Shown: piece after piece, positions 16,987 through 26,101 of the stretch
How the letters are laid out: every line of letters begins with the position of its first letter
How positions within the stretch are numbered: position 1 is the stretch's first letter
From: an uncultured Alphaproteobacteria bacterium
GTDB lineage: Bacteria > Pseudomonadota > Alphaproteobacteria > Rhodobacterales > Rhodobacteraceae
Assembly (NCBI GenBank): GCA_902562285.1
Contig: CACESU010000004.1
Span: 1 to 64,000 of the forward strand
Length of the DNA stretch: 64,000 nt
Reading direction: 5' to 3'
The notes under the pieces: model-generated
Told to the model about the DNA's origin: nothing
What the model saw: the letters and a program-made list of their open reading frames with translations, nothing else
Database searches by the model: none
Made by a program: the position numbers and the translations under genes

Positions 16987-17722
16987 AATTTTACAAATAA
17001 TAGATTTAAAAAAGAATTTTGGAGCAATTACGGCTAGTAACAATATTAACTTTTGTCTTGAAACCGGTGAAATTCATGCTCTTATTGGACCAAATGGTGC
17101 TGGAAAATCTACTCTTATAAAGCAAATTATGGGAGAAATGAAGCAAGACTCCGGAGAAATAATATTAAGTGGAATTAATATTTCAAACTTAACAACTGAA
17201 GATAGAATACATTTAGGATTTGCTAGATCATTTCAAATTACTGATGTAATTTCAGATTTCACTATTTTTCAAAACGTATTACTAGCTAAAATTGGAAAAG
17301 AAAAGAAATTTTATAATTTTTACTCAAGTATAGATTCTGGTGAACTTACATATGAAGAAATAAAGACTATTCTGCTAAAGATAGATCTTTGGGATGAGAG
17401 AGAAAAACCTGCCTCTTTACTAAGCCATGGAGAAAGAAGACAACTTGAAATAGGAATCGCTTTGGCTTTAAACCCTAAATTAATTTTGCTAGATGAACCA
17501 ATGGCAGGATTAAGTCTTGATAAGATTGAAAAGATGAAGTTAATTTTTAATCAAATTAAAGATGATGTTCCAATTTTACTAATAGAACATAATATGGACG
17601 TTGTTTTTTCTATAGCTGATCGAATTTCAGTATTAGTAAATGGGAAAATTATAGCTTCAGGCACTTCGTCAGAAATTAAATCAAATTCGGATGTAAAAGA
17701 AGCTTACCTAGGCACAGCTTAA
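16979..17722 (+). CDS. branched-chain amino acid type ABC transporter ATP-binding protein (LivG-like)
   Basis: A 247-residue ABC ATPase that powers the importer. Walker A GPNGAGKST (about 37-45), a signature loop LSHGERRQLEIG in which the usual LSGGE reads LSHGE, as is common in LivG, and Walker B LILLDEPMAG are all present, with switch His in LLIEHNMDVV. It overlaps livM by eight bases and the LivF gene by one base. Confidence 0.92.
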   Translation: MNKILQIIDLKKNFGAITASNNINFCLETGEIHALIGPNGAGKSTLIKQIMGEMKQDSGEIILSGINISNLTTEDRIHLGFARSFQITDVISDFTIFQNVLLAKIGKEKKFYNFYSSIDSGELTYEEIKTILLKIDLWDEREKPASLLSHGERRQLEIGIALALNPKLILLDEPMAGLSLDKIEKMKLIFNQIKDDVPILLIEHNMDVVFSIADRISVLVNGKIIASGTSSEIKSNSDVKEAYLGTA

Positions 17723-18417
17723 TGAACAAATCACTTATATTAAAATTAGATAATATTTACTCTTCTTATAGTAATGTACAAGTTTTAAATGGTGTAAATT
17801 TACTAATAAGGAAGGGAGAAATTGTATCTTTATTGGGAAGAAATGGAATGGGTAAGACAACAACCATAAAATCTATTTGTGGAATTTTAAAGCCTCATTC
17901 TGGAAAGATTGAATTTAATAGTGTCAAAATTAATGGTATGGAGTCCTACAAAATTGCTAGATTGGGTATTGGATTAGTACCAGAGGGTAGAAGAATTTTT
18001 GCAAATTTAACTGTTAAAGAAAATTTAATTGGTTCCTCAGTTAAGGGTTATTGGGATTTAGATAAAATACTAACTTTATTTCCAATTTTTGAAGAAAGAC
18101 TTTCTCAACTTTCTTCTAATCTATCTGGTGGTGAGCAACAAATGTTAGCCATAGGAAGAGCTCTTATGACTAATCCTTCACTACTTATATTAGATGAGGC
18201 TACAGAAGGCTTGTCACCAGTCATCTCAAAAAAGATTTGGAATGTTTTAAGAGAGGTTAGTAATAAAGGAATTTCAATTCTTATAATAGATAAAATTAGT
18301 CAAGATCTAAAAGAATTTTCTAATTATAGCTACATCTTGGAAAGAGGAAAAAGTGTATGGAACGGAAAATTAGCAGAATTATCTAGCGATAATAGTAAGC
18401 GCTTTTTAGGAGTTTAG
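17722..18417 (+). CDS. branched-chain amino acid type ABC transporter ATP-binding protein (LivF-like)
   Basis: A 231-residue second ATPase of the importer. Walker A GRNGMGKTT (about 38-46), signature LSGGEQQMLAIG and Walker B LLILDEATEGLSP are visible. The H-loop residue after Walker B is unusual: LIIDKISQDL has Asp-Lys where most LivF proteins have a His (for example VEQN or VEHD), which could affect hydrolysis. The gene starts on the last base of livG and ends the transporter operon proper; an alpha/beta hydrolase gene follows after 92 bp. Confidence 0.9.
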   Translation: MNKSLILKLDNIYSSYSNVQVLNGVNLLIRKGEIVSLLGRNGMGKTTTIKSICGILKPHSGKIEFNSVKINGMESYKIARLGIGLVPEGRRIFANLTVKENLIGSSVKGYWDLDKILTLFPIFEERLSQLSSNLSGGEQQMLAIGRALMTNPSLLILDEATEGLSPVISKKIWNVLREVSNKGISILIIDKISQDLKEFSNYSYILERGKSVWNGKLAELSSDNSKRFLGV

Positions 18418-18509
18418 TATTCATTTTTTTAAAATAGACAAATAGTTTGGAGAGCTAGATTAAGATTCACAAAAAAAAAATAGGCCCTTCCCCTTTTATT
18501 TCTGTAGAA

Positions 18510-19262
18510 ATGCGAGGTAAGGGAGATCCCGTTATTTTTTTACACGGTATTGGTGGAAATAAGAGAAATTGGGATGATAACTTAGAATATTTAGCTCATA
18601 AATTTTGTTTAATTACGTGGGATACAAGAGGATATGGTGATAGCGATGACTATATTGGTTCTTTTAACTTTGAAGATGTTGTAGAGGATTTGAATAAAGT
18701 TTTATTAGGTCTTAAAATACAAAAAATAAATTTAGTTGGTTTATCTATGGGAGCTAGAATAGCGTGTTGGTTTTATGAAAAATATCCAAATAAGGTAAAG
18801 ACTTTAGTATTGTGTGATACTAACTTTGGGAGTAGTGGCTTTTCCAAAGAAGAAAAGGAAGAATTTGTTTCTTTAAGGTCCAAGCCTTTTGAGCAAGGAA
18901 TGAGAATTGAGCAGTTTTCTGAATCCATTGCAAAATCTCTTATAGGGGATTCAACTAACAAAAATGTATTAAGTAAATTAATTTCATCCTTAAATCTTCT
19001 CAGAAAAGACAGTTATATAAAAACAGTAAGATCATTTATTTCAGACGACTGGCTTAATAATTTTTCAACAATTAGAGTACCTTGCCAAGTAATGGTAGGA
19101 GAATTAGATAATCTAACACCACCTTCAGTAGCAAAAGAAATAGATGCTTTAATTCCTAATTCACAATTAAAAATTATTGAAGGAGCCGGTCATTTAATAA
19201 ATATTGAAAAACCAAAGATTTTTAATGAATTAGTTTTAAATTTTTTGTGTAAATTTAATTAA
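18510..19262 (+). CDS. alpha/beta hydrolase
   Basis: A hydrolase with the oxyanion-hole motif FLHGIGG (10-16), nucleophile Ser79 in GLSMGA, an acid in GELDNLTPP and a catalytic His in GAGHLINIEKP. It resembles esterases and enol-lactonases such as PcaD. Coordinates give the first ATG, but the frame continues upstream without a stop to 18459 and the extra residues FISVEMRGKGDPV match the usual first strands; an ATT at 18459 with GGAG at 18449-18452 could be the real start. It follows the liv operon and may act on the imported compound or a product of it; this is inference. Confidence 0.85.
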   Translation: MRGKGDPVIFLHGIGGNKRNWDDNLEYLAHKFCLITWDTRGYGDSDDYIGSFNFEDVVEDLNKVLLGLKIQKINLVGLSMGARIACWFYEKYPNKVKTLVLCDTNFGSSGFSKEEKEEFVSLRSKPFEQGMRIEQFSESIAKSLIGDSTNKNVLSKLISSLNLLRKDSYIKTVRSFISDDWLNNFSTIRVPCQVMVGELDNLTPPSVAKEIDALIPNSQLKIIEGAGHLINIEKPKIFNELVLNFLCKFN

Positions 19263-19325
19263 AATAAACTTCAAATATGATCTTATGACCTAAAGTAGCT
19301 TTAAAATTAAATCAATTAATAAAAA

Positions 19326-19354
19326 GGAAAAGCGGTGATTTTCACCGCTTTTCC
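19326..19354. terminator. bidirectional rho-independent terminator
   Basis: GGAAAAGCGGTGA (19326-19338) and TCACCGCTTTTCC (19342-19354) form a perfect 13 bp stem with a TTT loop, between two convergent genes. On the minus strand it is followed by TTTTT (19325-19321); on the plus strand by AAAAGTTTTT. It can stop both the hydrolase transcript and the binding-protein transcript. Confidence 0.9.
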
Positions 19355-19362
19355 AAAAGTTT

Positions 19363-20973
19363 TTAAGCAAACCACCAACGTTCTGTAATTTTACATCCAT
19401 CAAGATGCCAATTACCAGCAACTTTTTCTGGGTGGGCAAGTCTTTTATTATGAGCTGAAAGATTTTGACCATAAGACCAGGTAATATATCCACCATCCTC
19501 ATTCATAAGTTTCTGACATTCAAAATACATTTCATGTCTCTTTTTATCATCAAGCTCACCTTTGGCTGCAACCATTAATTCATTAAATCTGTCTGCAGCT
19601 GGTGTACCCTTCCAAGCCATATCATTCCATTCAGACGCAGCTATACAGCATGTTGAAAACATCCAGTCAGGCGTAGGTCTTCCACTCCAATAAGAAGTAC
19701 ACATACCTATACCTGGTTTATTCCATATATTAGACCAGTATCCGTCATTTGGCTCTTTCTTTACTTCTAAATTAATACCACACTCTTTTGCAGATGCTTG
19801 AAGAAGTAAGGCTACGTCAACTGATCCATCCAAAGATGCACCAGAAGCGTGACAAGTTATTGGAGTATCTCCCAAACCAGTTTTACCCCAATGATACTTA
19901 GCCTTATCAGCATCAAATTCTCTTTGAGCTAGGTCTGTATTAAAATATTTTTGTGTGGGAGATATAGAGTGATCATTACCAATTTGTCCATATCCAAGTA
20001 GTACTTTATCTACCATCTCCTGTCTTCTTGCAGCAAATTTCAGAGCTAATCTAACATCATTATTATCAAATGGAGGTGTATCTAACCTCATAGCGAAAAC
20101 CCTATGCATGGTACCAGTTACTGCTAGAAGCTCGAGTTTTTGATTTCTAGATAACAAGCCTGCAGTTGGGGCTGATACGTCATCTATACAATCAACCTGA
20201 TCAGTAACTAATGCCTGCTGTCTTGCCGTAGCATCTCCAACAATAGTTGTTTCTACTGCATCAAAATGGGCAGCACCAGTTTTCCAATAATTAGGGTTTC
20301 TTTCAAAAGATGCACTTACACCAGGATTATATTCTTTCAAAACGTACCCAGCTGTTCCAATTCCAGCTGTTGGATTTACCAATTTACCATCAGATCCTCC
20401 AATCTGTATTGGAGCATGATAATCACTAAGCATAACTGGAAAGTCTGAATTAGATCCTTGGAGTTCAATAACTAAGTAATCTCCATCTTGTCTAACATCA
20501 GCTATTTCTGATAGTTGACCTTTTATTGAGGACTTACTATCCTCTCCCCTATGATAATTTATTGAACAAGCTAAATCATTAACATCCAATGATTTTCCAT
20601 TATGCCATTCCACACCTTTTCTAACCTTAAAACGCCAGGTTTTAGCATCATCTGACTCAACAGACTCAGCAAGTTCAGGTATTACTGATCCATCTGCGCC
20701 TAATTCTACTAAATTATTATAAATTGCATAACCATGTACTAATTCAGAGGTAGCTCCAGTAGATACTGACATATCTAAGATATCAGTTGTTGTTCCAGAA
20801 CTCATTGCTAACCTAAGAGTACCCCCTTTTTTAGGTGTTGCTGCTAATATAGAAGACGACATACTGGTAGCTGCAGTAATAGTAGCACCCAAAGCAACTG
20901 CACCTTGTATGAAGTCACGTCTGCCAATTTTCCCTGAAGAAAATAGGCCTTTTAACTTGTCAATCGAATACAC
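19363..20973 (-). CDS. peptide/nickel-type ABC transporter substrate-binding protein, Tat-exported
   Basis: A 536-residue periplasmic binding protein of the DppA/OppA (SBP_bac_5) family. The N-terminus carries a twin-arginine motif GRRDFIQG (Arg18-Arg19) and a hydrophobic stretch, so it is exported folded through Tat, cleaved near residue 46. The family's KKGGTLRLAMSSG opening and a WRFKVRKGVEWHNG segment follow. It lies downstream of the permease and ATPase genes after a 178 bp gap that may hold its own promoter. Ligands of this family include peptides, opines, sugars and metal chelates; none can be assigned. Confidence 0.9.
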   Translation of the reverse strand: MYSIDKLKGLFSSGKIGRRDFIQGAVALGATITAATSMSSSILAATPKKGGTLRLAMSSGTTTDILDMSVSTGATSELVHGYAIYNNLVELGADGSVIPELAESVESDDAKTWRFKVRKGVEWHNGKSLDVNDLACSINYHRGEDSKSSIKGQLSEIADVRQDGDYLVIELQGSNSDFPVMLSDYHAPIQIGGSDGKLVNPTAGIGTAGYVLKEYNPGVSASFERNPNYWKTGAAHFDAVETTIVGDATARQQALVTDQVDCIDDVSAPTAGLLSRNQKLELLAVTGTMHRVFAMRLDTPPFDNNDVRLALKFAARRQEMVDKVLLGYGQIGNDHSISPTQKYFNTDLAQREFDADKAKYHWGKTGLGDTPITCHASGASLDGSVDVALLLQASAKECGINLEVKKEPNDGYWSNIWNKPGIGMCTSYWSGRPTPDWMFSTCCIAASEWNDMAWKGTPAADRFNELMVAAKGELDDKKRHEMYFECQKLMNEDGGYITWSYGQNLSAHNKRLAHPEKVAGNWHLDGCKITERWWFA

Positions 20974-21151
20974 TTTAATCTCCCTATCAAATAAATTTAT
21001 AGTTAAATCTTAAACAATAAGTCTTAATTTTCAATGATAAATATCAATTCTTAGATAAAAATAAATTTTAATGTAGTTTTAGATAATTATAATTGATCAT
21101 ATTTTAATCATATAAAATTAAATTCAGAAAAACTTTTTTATTTTTATAAAT

Positions 21152-22765
21152 TTATTTTTCTAGTACTTTATTTAACCAATTAGGGTCCATTTCAGGAACA
21201 GAAGACAATAAAAGTTTTGTATATTCAGGATGTGGTGGATTAAAGATATCCTTTTTGGACCCTTGCTCAACAACTAAACCTTGATGCATAACCACTACTT
21301 CGTCTGCTATTGCTTTAACTGTAGCTATATCGTGCGTAATAAATATGTATGAGATTTTTAATTCATGCTGCAATCTAAGAAGAAGTTTCAATATACCTTC
21401 TTGTACTATTTGATCCAATGCTGAAGTTACTTCATCGCAAATAATTAGATCAGGTTCAGCTGCTAAAGCTCTAGCTATACAGATTCTCTGTTTTTGACCT
21501 CCAGATAACTCCTCCGGTAGTCGATCGACAAAACTTTCATCCAATTCAATCATGTGAAGAAGTTCTAATACTTTATTAGTATTTTTTTCTTTATTTATTC
21601 CATGATAAAAACTTAGAGGTCTTCCAATTATTTCTCTAACTGTATGTCGAGGGTTCATGGAAGTATCAGGTGATTGATAAATCATCTGAATACTTCTTAA
21701 ATCTTCCTTACTACGATCAGATAATTTTTTTGGTAAAATTCTTTCTTGAAAAATTACTTTTCCTTGTGTTGGTGGAAGTAAACCGGTTATTGCTCTTGCT
21801 GTTGTAGATTTTCCAGAACCTGACTCACCTACAATTGCCACTGTCCTTCCTGTTGGAACATTAATATTGATATCTTGAAGGACCTTTGGTCCTGATCCAT
21901 AAGATGCGCTTACATTTTCAATCCTTAAGATTATTTCCTTACTTTTTTGTTCTTTCTTTTTAATGGATCTAACTGCCCATAACGATTTAGTATACTCTTC
22001 TTTAGGTGATTTTAGCATCTGAGAAGTTTTTGCCACTTCAACTGTATCACCATATCTAAGCACTTGAATTCTATCGGCCATTTGTGCAACTACTGCTAGG
22101 TCATGAGTTATATATATTGCTGCAGTTTGATGCTCTTTTACTATTGAACGAATTGTAGCTAAAACGTTTACTTGAGTAGTTACATCTAGGGCAGTGGTAG
22201 GTTCGTCAAATATTATAAGATCAGGTTTAGATGACATTGCCATTGCTGTCATTGTCCTTTGTAACTGACCACCAGATACTTGATGTGGATACCTCTCTCC
22301 AATTTGATCTGGATTGGGTAGTTGCATTTCTTTATAGAGTTGAACAGCATCCTTTTGTAATGTTTCTTTTGTATCAAGTTTATGACTTAATGATGATTCA
22401 ATTGTTTGATTGATTAATCTGTGCGCAGGATTAAAAGCTGCAGCTGCAGATTGTGCAACATAAGATAACTTTGTTCCCCATAGTTGCTGTTTCTTTTTTT
22501 CGCTAAGTTTAGTAAGATCTTTTCCATTAAATATTATTGACCCACTAGTAAATCGACAACCTGTTCTTACAAATCCCATTGCTGCTAATCCAAGTGTAGA
22601 TTTACCTGCGCCTGACTCTCCAATTAGGCCAAGAACTTCTCCTCTATATAACTGTAAATTTACTCCCTTAATTATGGGATGCCAAATTTCGTCACTAAAG
22701 CCCTCAATAGATATATTTTTTATATCAAGTAACAAATCCTTTTTATTATCTTTACTTGATTTCAT
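21152..22765 (-). CDS. ABC transporter ATP-binding protein with two fused ATPase domains (DppD-DppF type)
   Basis: A 537-residue protein with two complete nucleotide-binding domains, replacing separate DppD and DppF. Domain 1 has Walker A GESGAGKST (about 47-55), signature VSGGQLQR and Walker B DLIIFDEPTTALD. Domain 2 (from about 275) has GESGSGKST, LSGGQKQR and DLIICDEVTSALD. It powers the permeases encoded immediately upstream, overlapping dppC by 14 bases. The 178 bp between it and the binding-protein gene are AT-rich and show no convincing motif. Confidence 0.92.
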   Translation of the reverse strand: MKSSKDNKKDLLLDIKNISIEGFSDEIWHPIIKGVNLQLYRGEVLGLIGESGAGKSTLGLAAMGFVRTGCRFTSGSIIFNGKDLTKLSEKKKQQLWGTKLSYVAQSAAAAFNPAHRLINQTIESSLSHKLDTKETLQKDAVQLYKEMQLPNPDQIGERYPHQVSGGQLQRTMTAMAMSSKPDLIIFDEPTTALDVTTQVNVLATIRSIVKEHQTAAIYITHDLAVVAQMADRIQVLRYGDTVEVAKTSQMLKSPKEEYTKSLWAVRSIKKKEQKSKEIILRIENVSASYGSGPKVLQDININVPTGRTVAIVGESGSGKSTTARAITGLLPPTQGKVIFQERILPKKLSDRSKEDLRSIQMIYQSPDTSMNPRHTVREIIGRPLSFYHGINKEKNTNKVLELLHMIELDESFVDRLPEELSGGQKQRICIARALAAEPDLIICDEVTSALDQIVQEGILKLLLRLQHELKISYIFITHDIATVKAIADEVVVMHQGLVVEQGSKKDIFNPPHPEYTKLLLSSVPEMDPNWLNKVLEK

Positions 22766-23675
22766 CTTTTAGACCACTTGTAAGATACAAAAACCAATCA
22801 ACCACAAAATTTACACCTATTGTCAATATTCCTATTGCTGCTGCAGGCAGTATTGGTGTTAGTGCTGCTGTCATATCGTATGCTGCAAATTGAATTAATT
22901 CTGCCGTCTCTCTCACCATAGAACCCCAATCAGCTGTTGGTGGTTGAATACCAACTCCAAGAAAAGAAAGAGATGCAATCATTAAAAAAACATAACAAAA
23001 CCTTAATCCAAATTCTGCAACTAGAGGTGGTAGGATATTAGGTAATATTTCTTTACTCATTATCCAACCTATTTTCTCCCCTCTTAATTTTGCAGCTTCG
23101 ACATATTCCATTACAACTATATTCATTCCTACTGCCCTTGATAGTCTGAATACTCTGGTCGAATCTAGAACTGCAATTATAAGAATAAGATTAAGTGCTG
23201 TTGAACCAAAAATTGATAAAAGCATAAGTGCAAAAATTAAACTTGGTATAGCCATTAAAATATCAACAAATCTAGCTAGTATTTGGTCAACCCAACCACT
23301 TAAAATTGCTGATAATAAACCTAAACCAACCCCAATTAAAAATGCTAGAAAAGTGGTAATAAGTGCAATTCCCATTGTATTTCTTGCACCATATATTAAT
23401 CGGCTAAATATATCTCTACCTAATCTATCTGTTCCAAAGATATGGACACTATCCCAAGGTGCATATGGAACTTTAAAAATTTCAGCTTCTCCATAAGGCG
23501 CCAAAAGAGGTGCGAAAGTAGCTACAAAAAAATAAAAAGTAACTATAATCATTCCTATCCAAGCAGTGACTGGAGCTTTTTTTAAATTAATAATTGCTTT
23601 CTCATAAAATGAGCGCCTTATATAAAGATTTGAAACCTCAGCTTTTGCTGAATATTGTATATTTGCTTTTGTCAT
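22752..23675 (-). CDS. peptide/nickel-type ABC permease (DppC-like)
   Basis: A 307-residue inner-membrane permease. An N-terminal cytoplasmic tail, six helices and the coupling motif EAAKLRGEKIGWIMSKEILP (about 186-205, the E-A-A---G---------I-x-L-P pattern) are visible. GTDRLGRDIFSRLIYGARNT is the DppC hallmark. It overlaps both neighbours, which points to translational coupling. Confidence 0.92.
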   Translation of the reverse strand: MTKANIQYSAKAEVSNLYIRRSFYEKAIINLKKAPVTAWIGMIIVTFYFFVATFAPLLAPYGEAEIFKVPYAPWDSVHIFGTDRLGRDIFSRLIYGARNTMGIALITTFLAFLIGVGLGLLSAILSGWVDQILARFVDILMAIPSLIFALMLLSIFGSTALNLILIIAVLDSTRVFRLSRAVGMNIVVMEYVEAAKLRGEKIGWIMSKEILPNILPPLVAEFGLRFCYVFLMIASLSFLGVGIQPPTADWGSMVRETAELIQFAAYDMTAALTPILPAAAIGILTIGVNFVVDWFLYLTSGLKDEIK

Positions 23676-24676
23676 TTTGGATATAGTAATCTAGGATTTG
23701 TAATAATAGAAATTACATCAGCTATGAGATTTAAAAGAATGTAAGTAACCGCAAAAACCAAAGCACATCCTTGAACTACTGGTATATCTCTTTTAATGAC
23801 AGAATCTACCATTAATTGTCCAATCCCAGGATAAACAAATACAACTTCTACTACTACAACTCCAACAATTAAGTATGCTAGATTAAAAGCTATTATATTA
23901 GCTATAGGTGCCCAAGCATTTGGAAGAGCATGTTTAATAATGACTTGAGTTTTTGAAATACCTTTTAATCGAGCCATTTCTATATAGGGACTTGAAAGAA
24001 GATTAATAATTGAAGCTCTTGTCATACGCATCATGTGGGCGACTGTTACTAAGGTCAGAGTTAATGCTGGTAAAACTGAAAGATAAATCCTTTCAAAAAA
24101 AGGGGTAGAAGAAGTTACATTAGAGAGTGATGGAAAAAATTGGTTAATAGACGCAAGATAAATTATCAATATATAAGCTACAAAAAACTCAGGCATGGAT
24201 ATTGTTGTTAATGCAGAGGCATTGACTGTCCTATCATATATAGAATTCCTGAACAGTGCAGCTGTAATTCCTAATATTAGAGATAAGGGAATAGCAATAA
24301 TTGCGGTCATTGCAGCAAGAAAAAAAGTATTAAATAAGCGTGGCTTTAAAAGGCTTGAAACTGATCTTGCAGTATTTTGCTGTGGTTGGTTAGCATATGT
24401 TGCATTCCGTCCAGAAAAAGTACTTCCCAAATCTCCTTGTATTGCTGATGTTAACCAATTTACATATCTAACATGATACGGTTTATCCAATCCTAATTCT
24501 TTTCTAAAAATTTTAACACTTTCTTCGGTTCTAGTTTGACCTAAAACTGATTCCACAAAATCACCAGGTAATAGATTAACTGAGCTAAAAATTATTAAAG
24601 TCACAAAAAAAAGGGATATTATTCCCAGCCCAATTCTTTTTAATAATGTTGATATTATTGGATGCAATTTACTCAT
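23672..24676 (-). CDS. peptide/nickel-type ABC permease (DppB-like)
   Basis: A 334-residue permease, first gene of the minus-strand importer operon. LLKRIGLGIISLFFVTLIIF begins the first helix, LLPGDF is the DppB motif near residue 36, and EMARLKGISKTQVIIKHALP is the coupling motif. A periplasmic loop of about 50 residues follows helix 1. It overlaps dppC by four bases. Confidence 0.92.
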   Translation of the reverse strand: MSKLHPIISTLLKRIGLGIISLFFVTLIIFSSVNLLPGDFVESVLGQTRTEESVKIFRKELGLDKPYHVRYVNWLTSAIQGDLGSTFSGRNATYANQPQQNTARSVSSLLKPRLFNTFFLAAMTAIIAIPLSLILGITAALFRNSIYDRTVNASALTTISMPEFFVAYILIIYLASINQFFPSLSNVTSSTPFFERIYLSVLPALTLTLVTVAHMMRMTRASIINLLSSPYIEMARLKGISKTQVIIKHALPNAWAPIANIIAFNLAYLIVGVVVVEVVFVYPGIGQLMVDSVIKRDIPVVQGCALVFAVTYILLNLIADVISIITNPRLLYPK

Positions 24677-24732
24677 AAACCTATTTTATAAATAAAATAT
24701 TACTCATATCAATTTAATTTAAAAGAGTAAAA

Positions 24733-25122
24733 TTACTTTATCTTCTCTACAACACCACCAGATTTAACCCATGCCGAAAAACCACCAGTTAAATTGCTAA
24801 CTTTTTTAACACCCATTTTTGAGGCTGTTTCTGTTCCTAATGCAGATCTAAAACCACTAGCACAGTAAAAAATGAAATTCTTTTTTTGAGCAAATATTTC
24901 TTTATGGTATGGACTTTTATCATCTATAAAAAATTCTAACATACCTCTTGGACAAGATATGGCTCCAGGTATTTTTCCAGACTTTAACAATTCAGTTTTA
25001 TCCCTTAAATCAATAAATAAAAAATCACTATTGTCTACTAAATCCATGGCTTCATTTGGGCTGATCGACTGGATGGTAGAATTCGCTTCTTTTAGGAGAT
25101 CTTTTAAAGTTTTATGTCCCAT
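24733..25122 (-). CDS. rhodanese-like domain protein
   Basis: A 129-residue single rhodanese domain, cytoplasmic. The active-site loop is CASGFR (87-92), with Cys87 able to carry a persulfide, and FIDLRDKTEL plus IPGAISCP are the usual preceding strands. It acts in sulfur transfer or sulfide/persulfide handling. It lies in a minus-strand run below a CitE-like gene (3 bp gap) and a persulfide-dioxygenase-like gene, and that pairing supports a sulfur-oxidation role. Confidence 0.9.
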   Translation of the reverse strand: MGHKTLKDLLKEANSTIQSISPNEAMDLVDNSDFLFIDLRDKTELLKSGKIPGAISCPRGMLEFFIDDKSPYHKEIFAQKKNFIFYCASGFRSALGTETASKMGVKKVSNLTGGFSAWVKSGGVVEKIK

Positions 25123-25125
25123 TGA

Positions 25126-25983
25126 TCACTTATTTTCTTCTGCTATAGCTAGTGTTCTATACATTTCTCGAAGCACTGGCTTTTCAATTAATTTTCCATC
25201 AACCATTACAAGACCTGTATTAGCCTCTTCGAAAATTTTAGTAATCTTTTTTGCTTTGTCTATTTTTTCATTTGAAGGAGTAAAAACTTTATTTAAATCG
25301 TTTACTTGTTTTGGATGTATTGATCCCTTACCTGAAAATCCTAAGTCTCTTGCTAGTATTGCTTGTTCTATATTTCCTTTGGGATCTTCTAAATCCATAA
25401 AGGGTCCGTCTATTGCGTCTAAACCAGCGCCAGCAGCAGCATGTACAACTCTTGATCTAGCATAAAGAAGTTGATCCCATGATAATTTACATCTTAATTC
25501 AGCAGACATATCTATAAGACCAAAAAAAAGTGTAGATACTCTTTCACTGCTCTTTGCAATGTCATAGGCTCTTTCAAGACCTGAATTTGTTTCAATAATT
25601 GGATGAAGTTCACAATTATGACCTCTTTCGTTTAAAAGATCCTCTATTATTTTTACTTCTTCTGCATCATTAACCTTTGGTAGCATTATTGCCGGTGGTG
25701 GAAAATCAGTAGAAAGTATTGCTCTAATGTCGTCTAATCCAAAAAGTGATCTTATAGAATTAATTCTTAAAATTACTTCAACATTTTTTGGAATAGTTTG
25801 GTTCTGAAAAATACTTAATGCTTTTTCCCTAGCTTCATTTTTATCCTTAGGGGCGATTCCATCTTCAAGCTCAATACATACCATATCAACACCAGATTTA
25901 ACAGCTTTAGGAAACATTTCAGGCTTAAGTCCTGGTGTAAAAATGAAACTTCTTCTAGGTCTTAAATTTTTTTTTAAATTCAT
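25126..25983 (-). CDS. HpcH/HpaI aldolase/citrate lyase beta-like family protein
   Basis: A 285-residue TIM-barrel enzyme of the CitE/malyl-CoA lyase family, which makes or cleaves C-C bonds of acyl-CoA substrates with Mg2+. RRSFIFTPG (about 9-17), VCIELEDGIAPKDK (with metal-binding acids), LHPIIET and GKGSIHPKQV are family motifs. The length suits CitE-like stand-alone lyases (for example malyl-CoA or citramalyl-CoA). The exact substrate is not readable. It is 3 bp upstream of the rhodanese gene. Confidence 0.85.
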   Translation of the reverse strand: MNLKKNLRPRRSFIFTPGLKPEMFPKAVKSGVDMVCIELEDGIAPKDKNEAREKALSIFQNQTIPKNVEVILRINSIRSLFGLDDIRAILSTDFPPPAIMLPKVNDAEEVKIIEDLLNERGHNCELHPIIETNSGLERAYDIAKSSERVSTLFFGLIDMSAELRCKLSWDQLLYARSRVVHAAAGAGLDAIDGPFMDLEDPKGNIEQAILARDLGFSGKGSIHPKQVNDLNKVFTPSNEKIDKAKKITKIFEEANTGLVMVDGKLIEKPVLREMYRTLAIAEENK

Positions 25984-26101
25984 TGGAGTATTCTCATTTT
26001 ATATTTAAAATAATTTTAATTTCTAATTAACATAATTCAATAACAATATTAAACCTTCGAATATAATAAACTATAATTATAATTAAAAAAAATATTTATT
26101 T

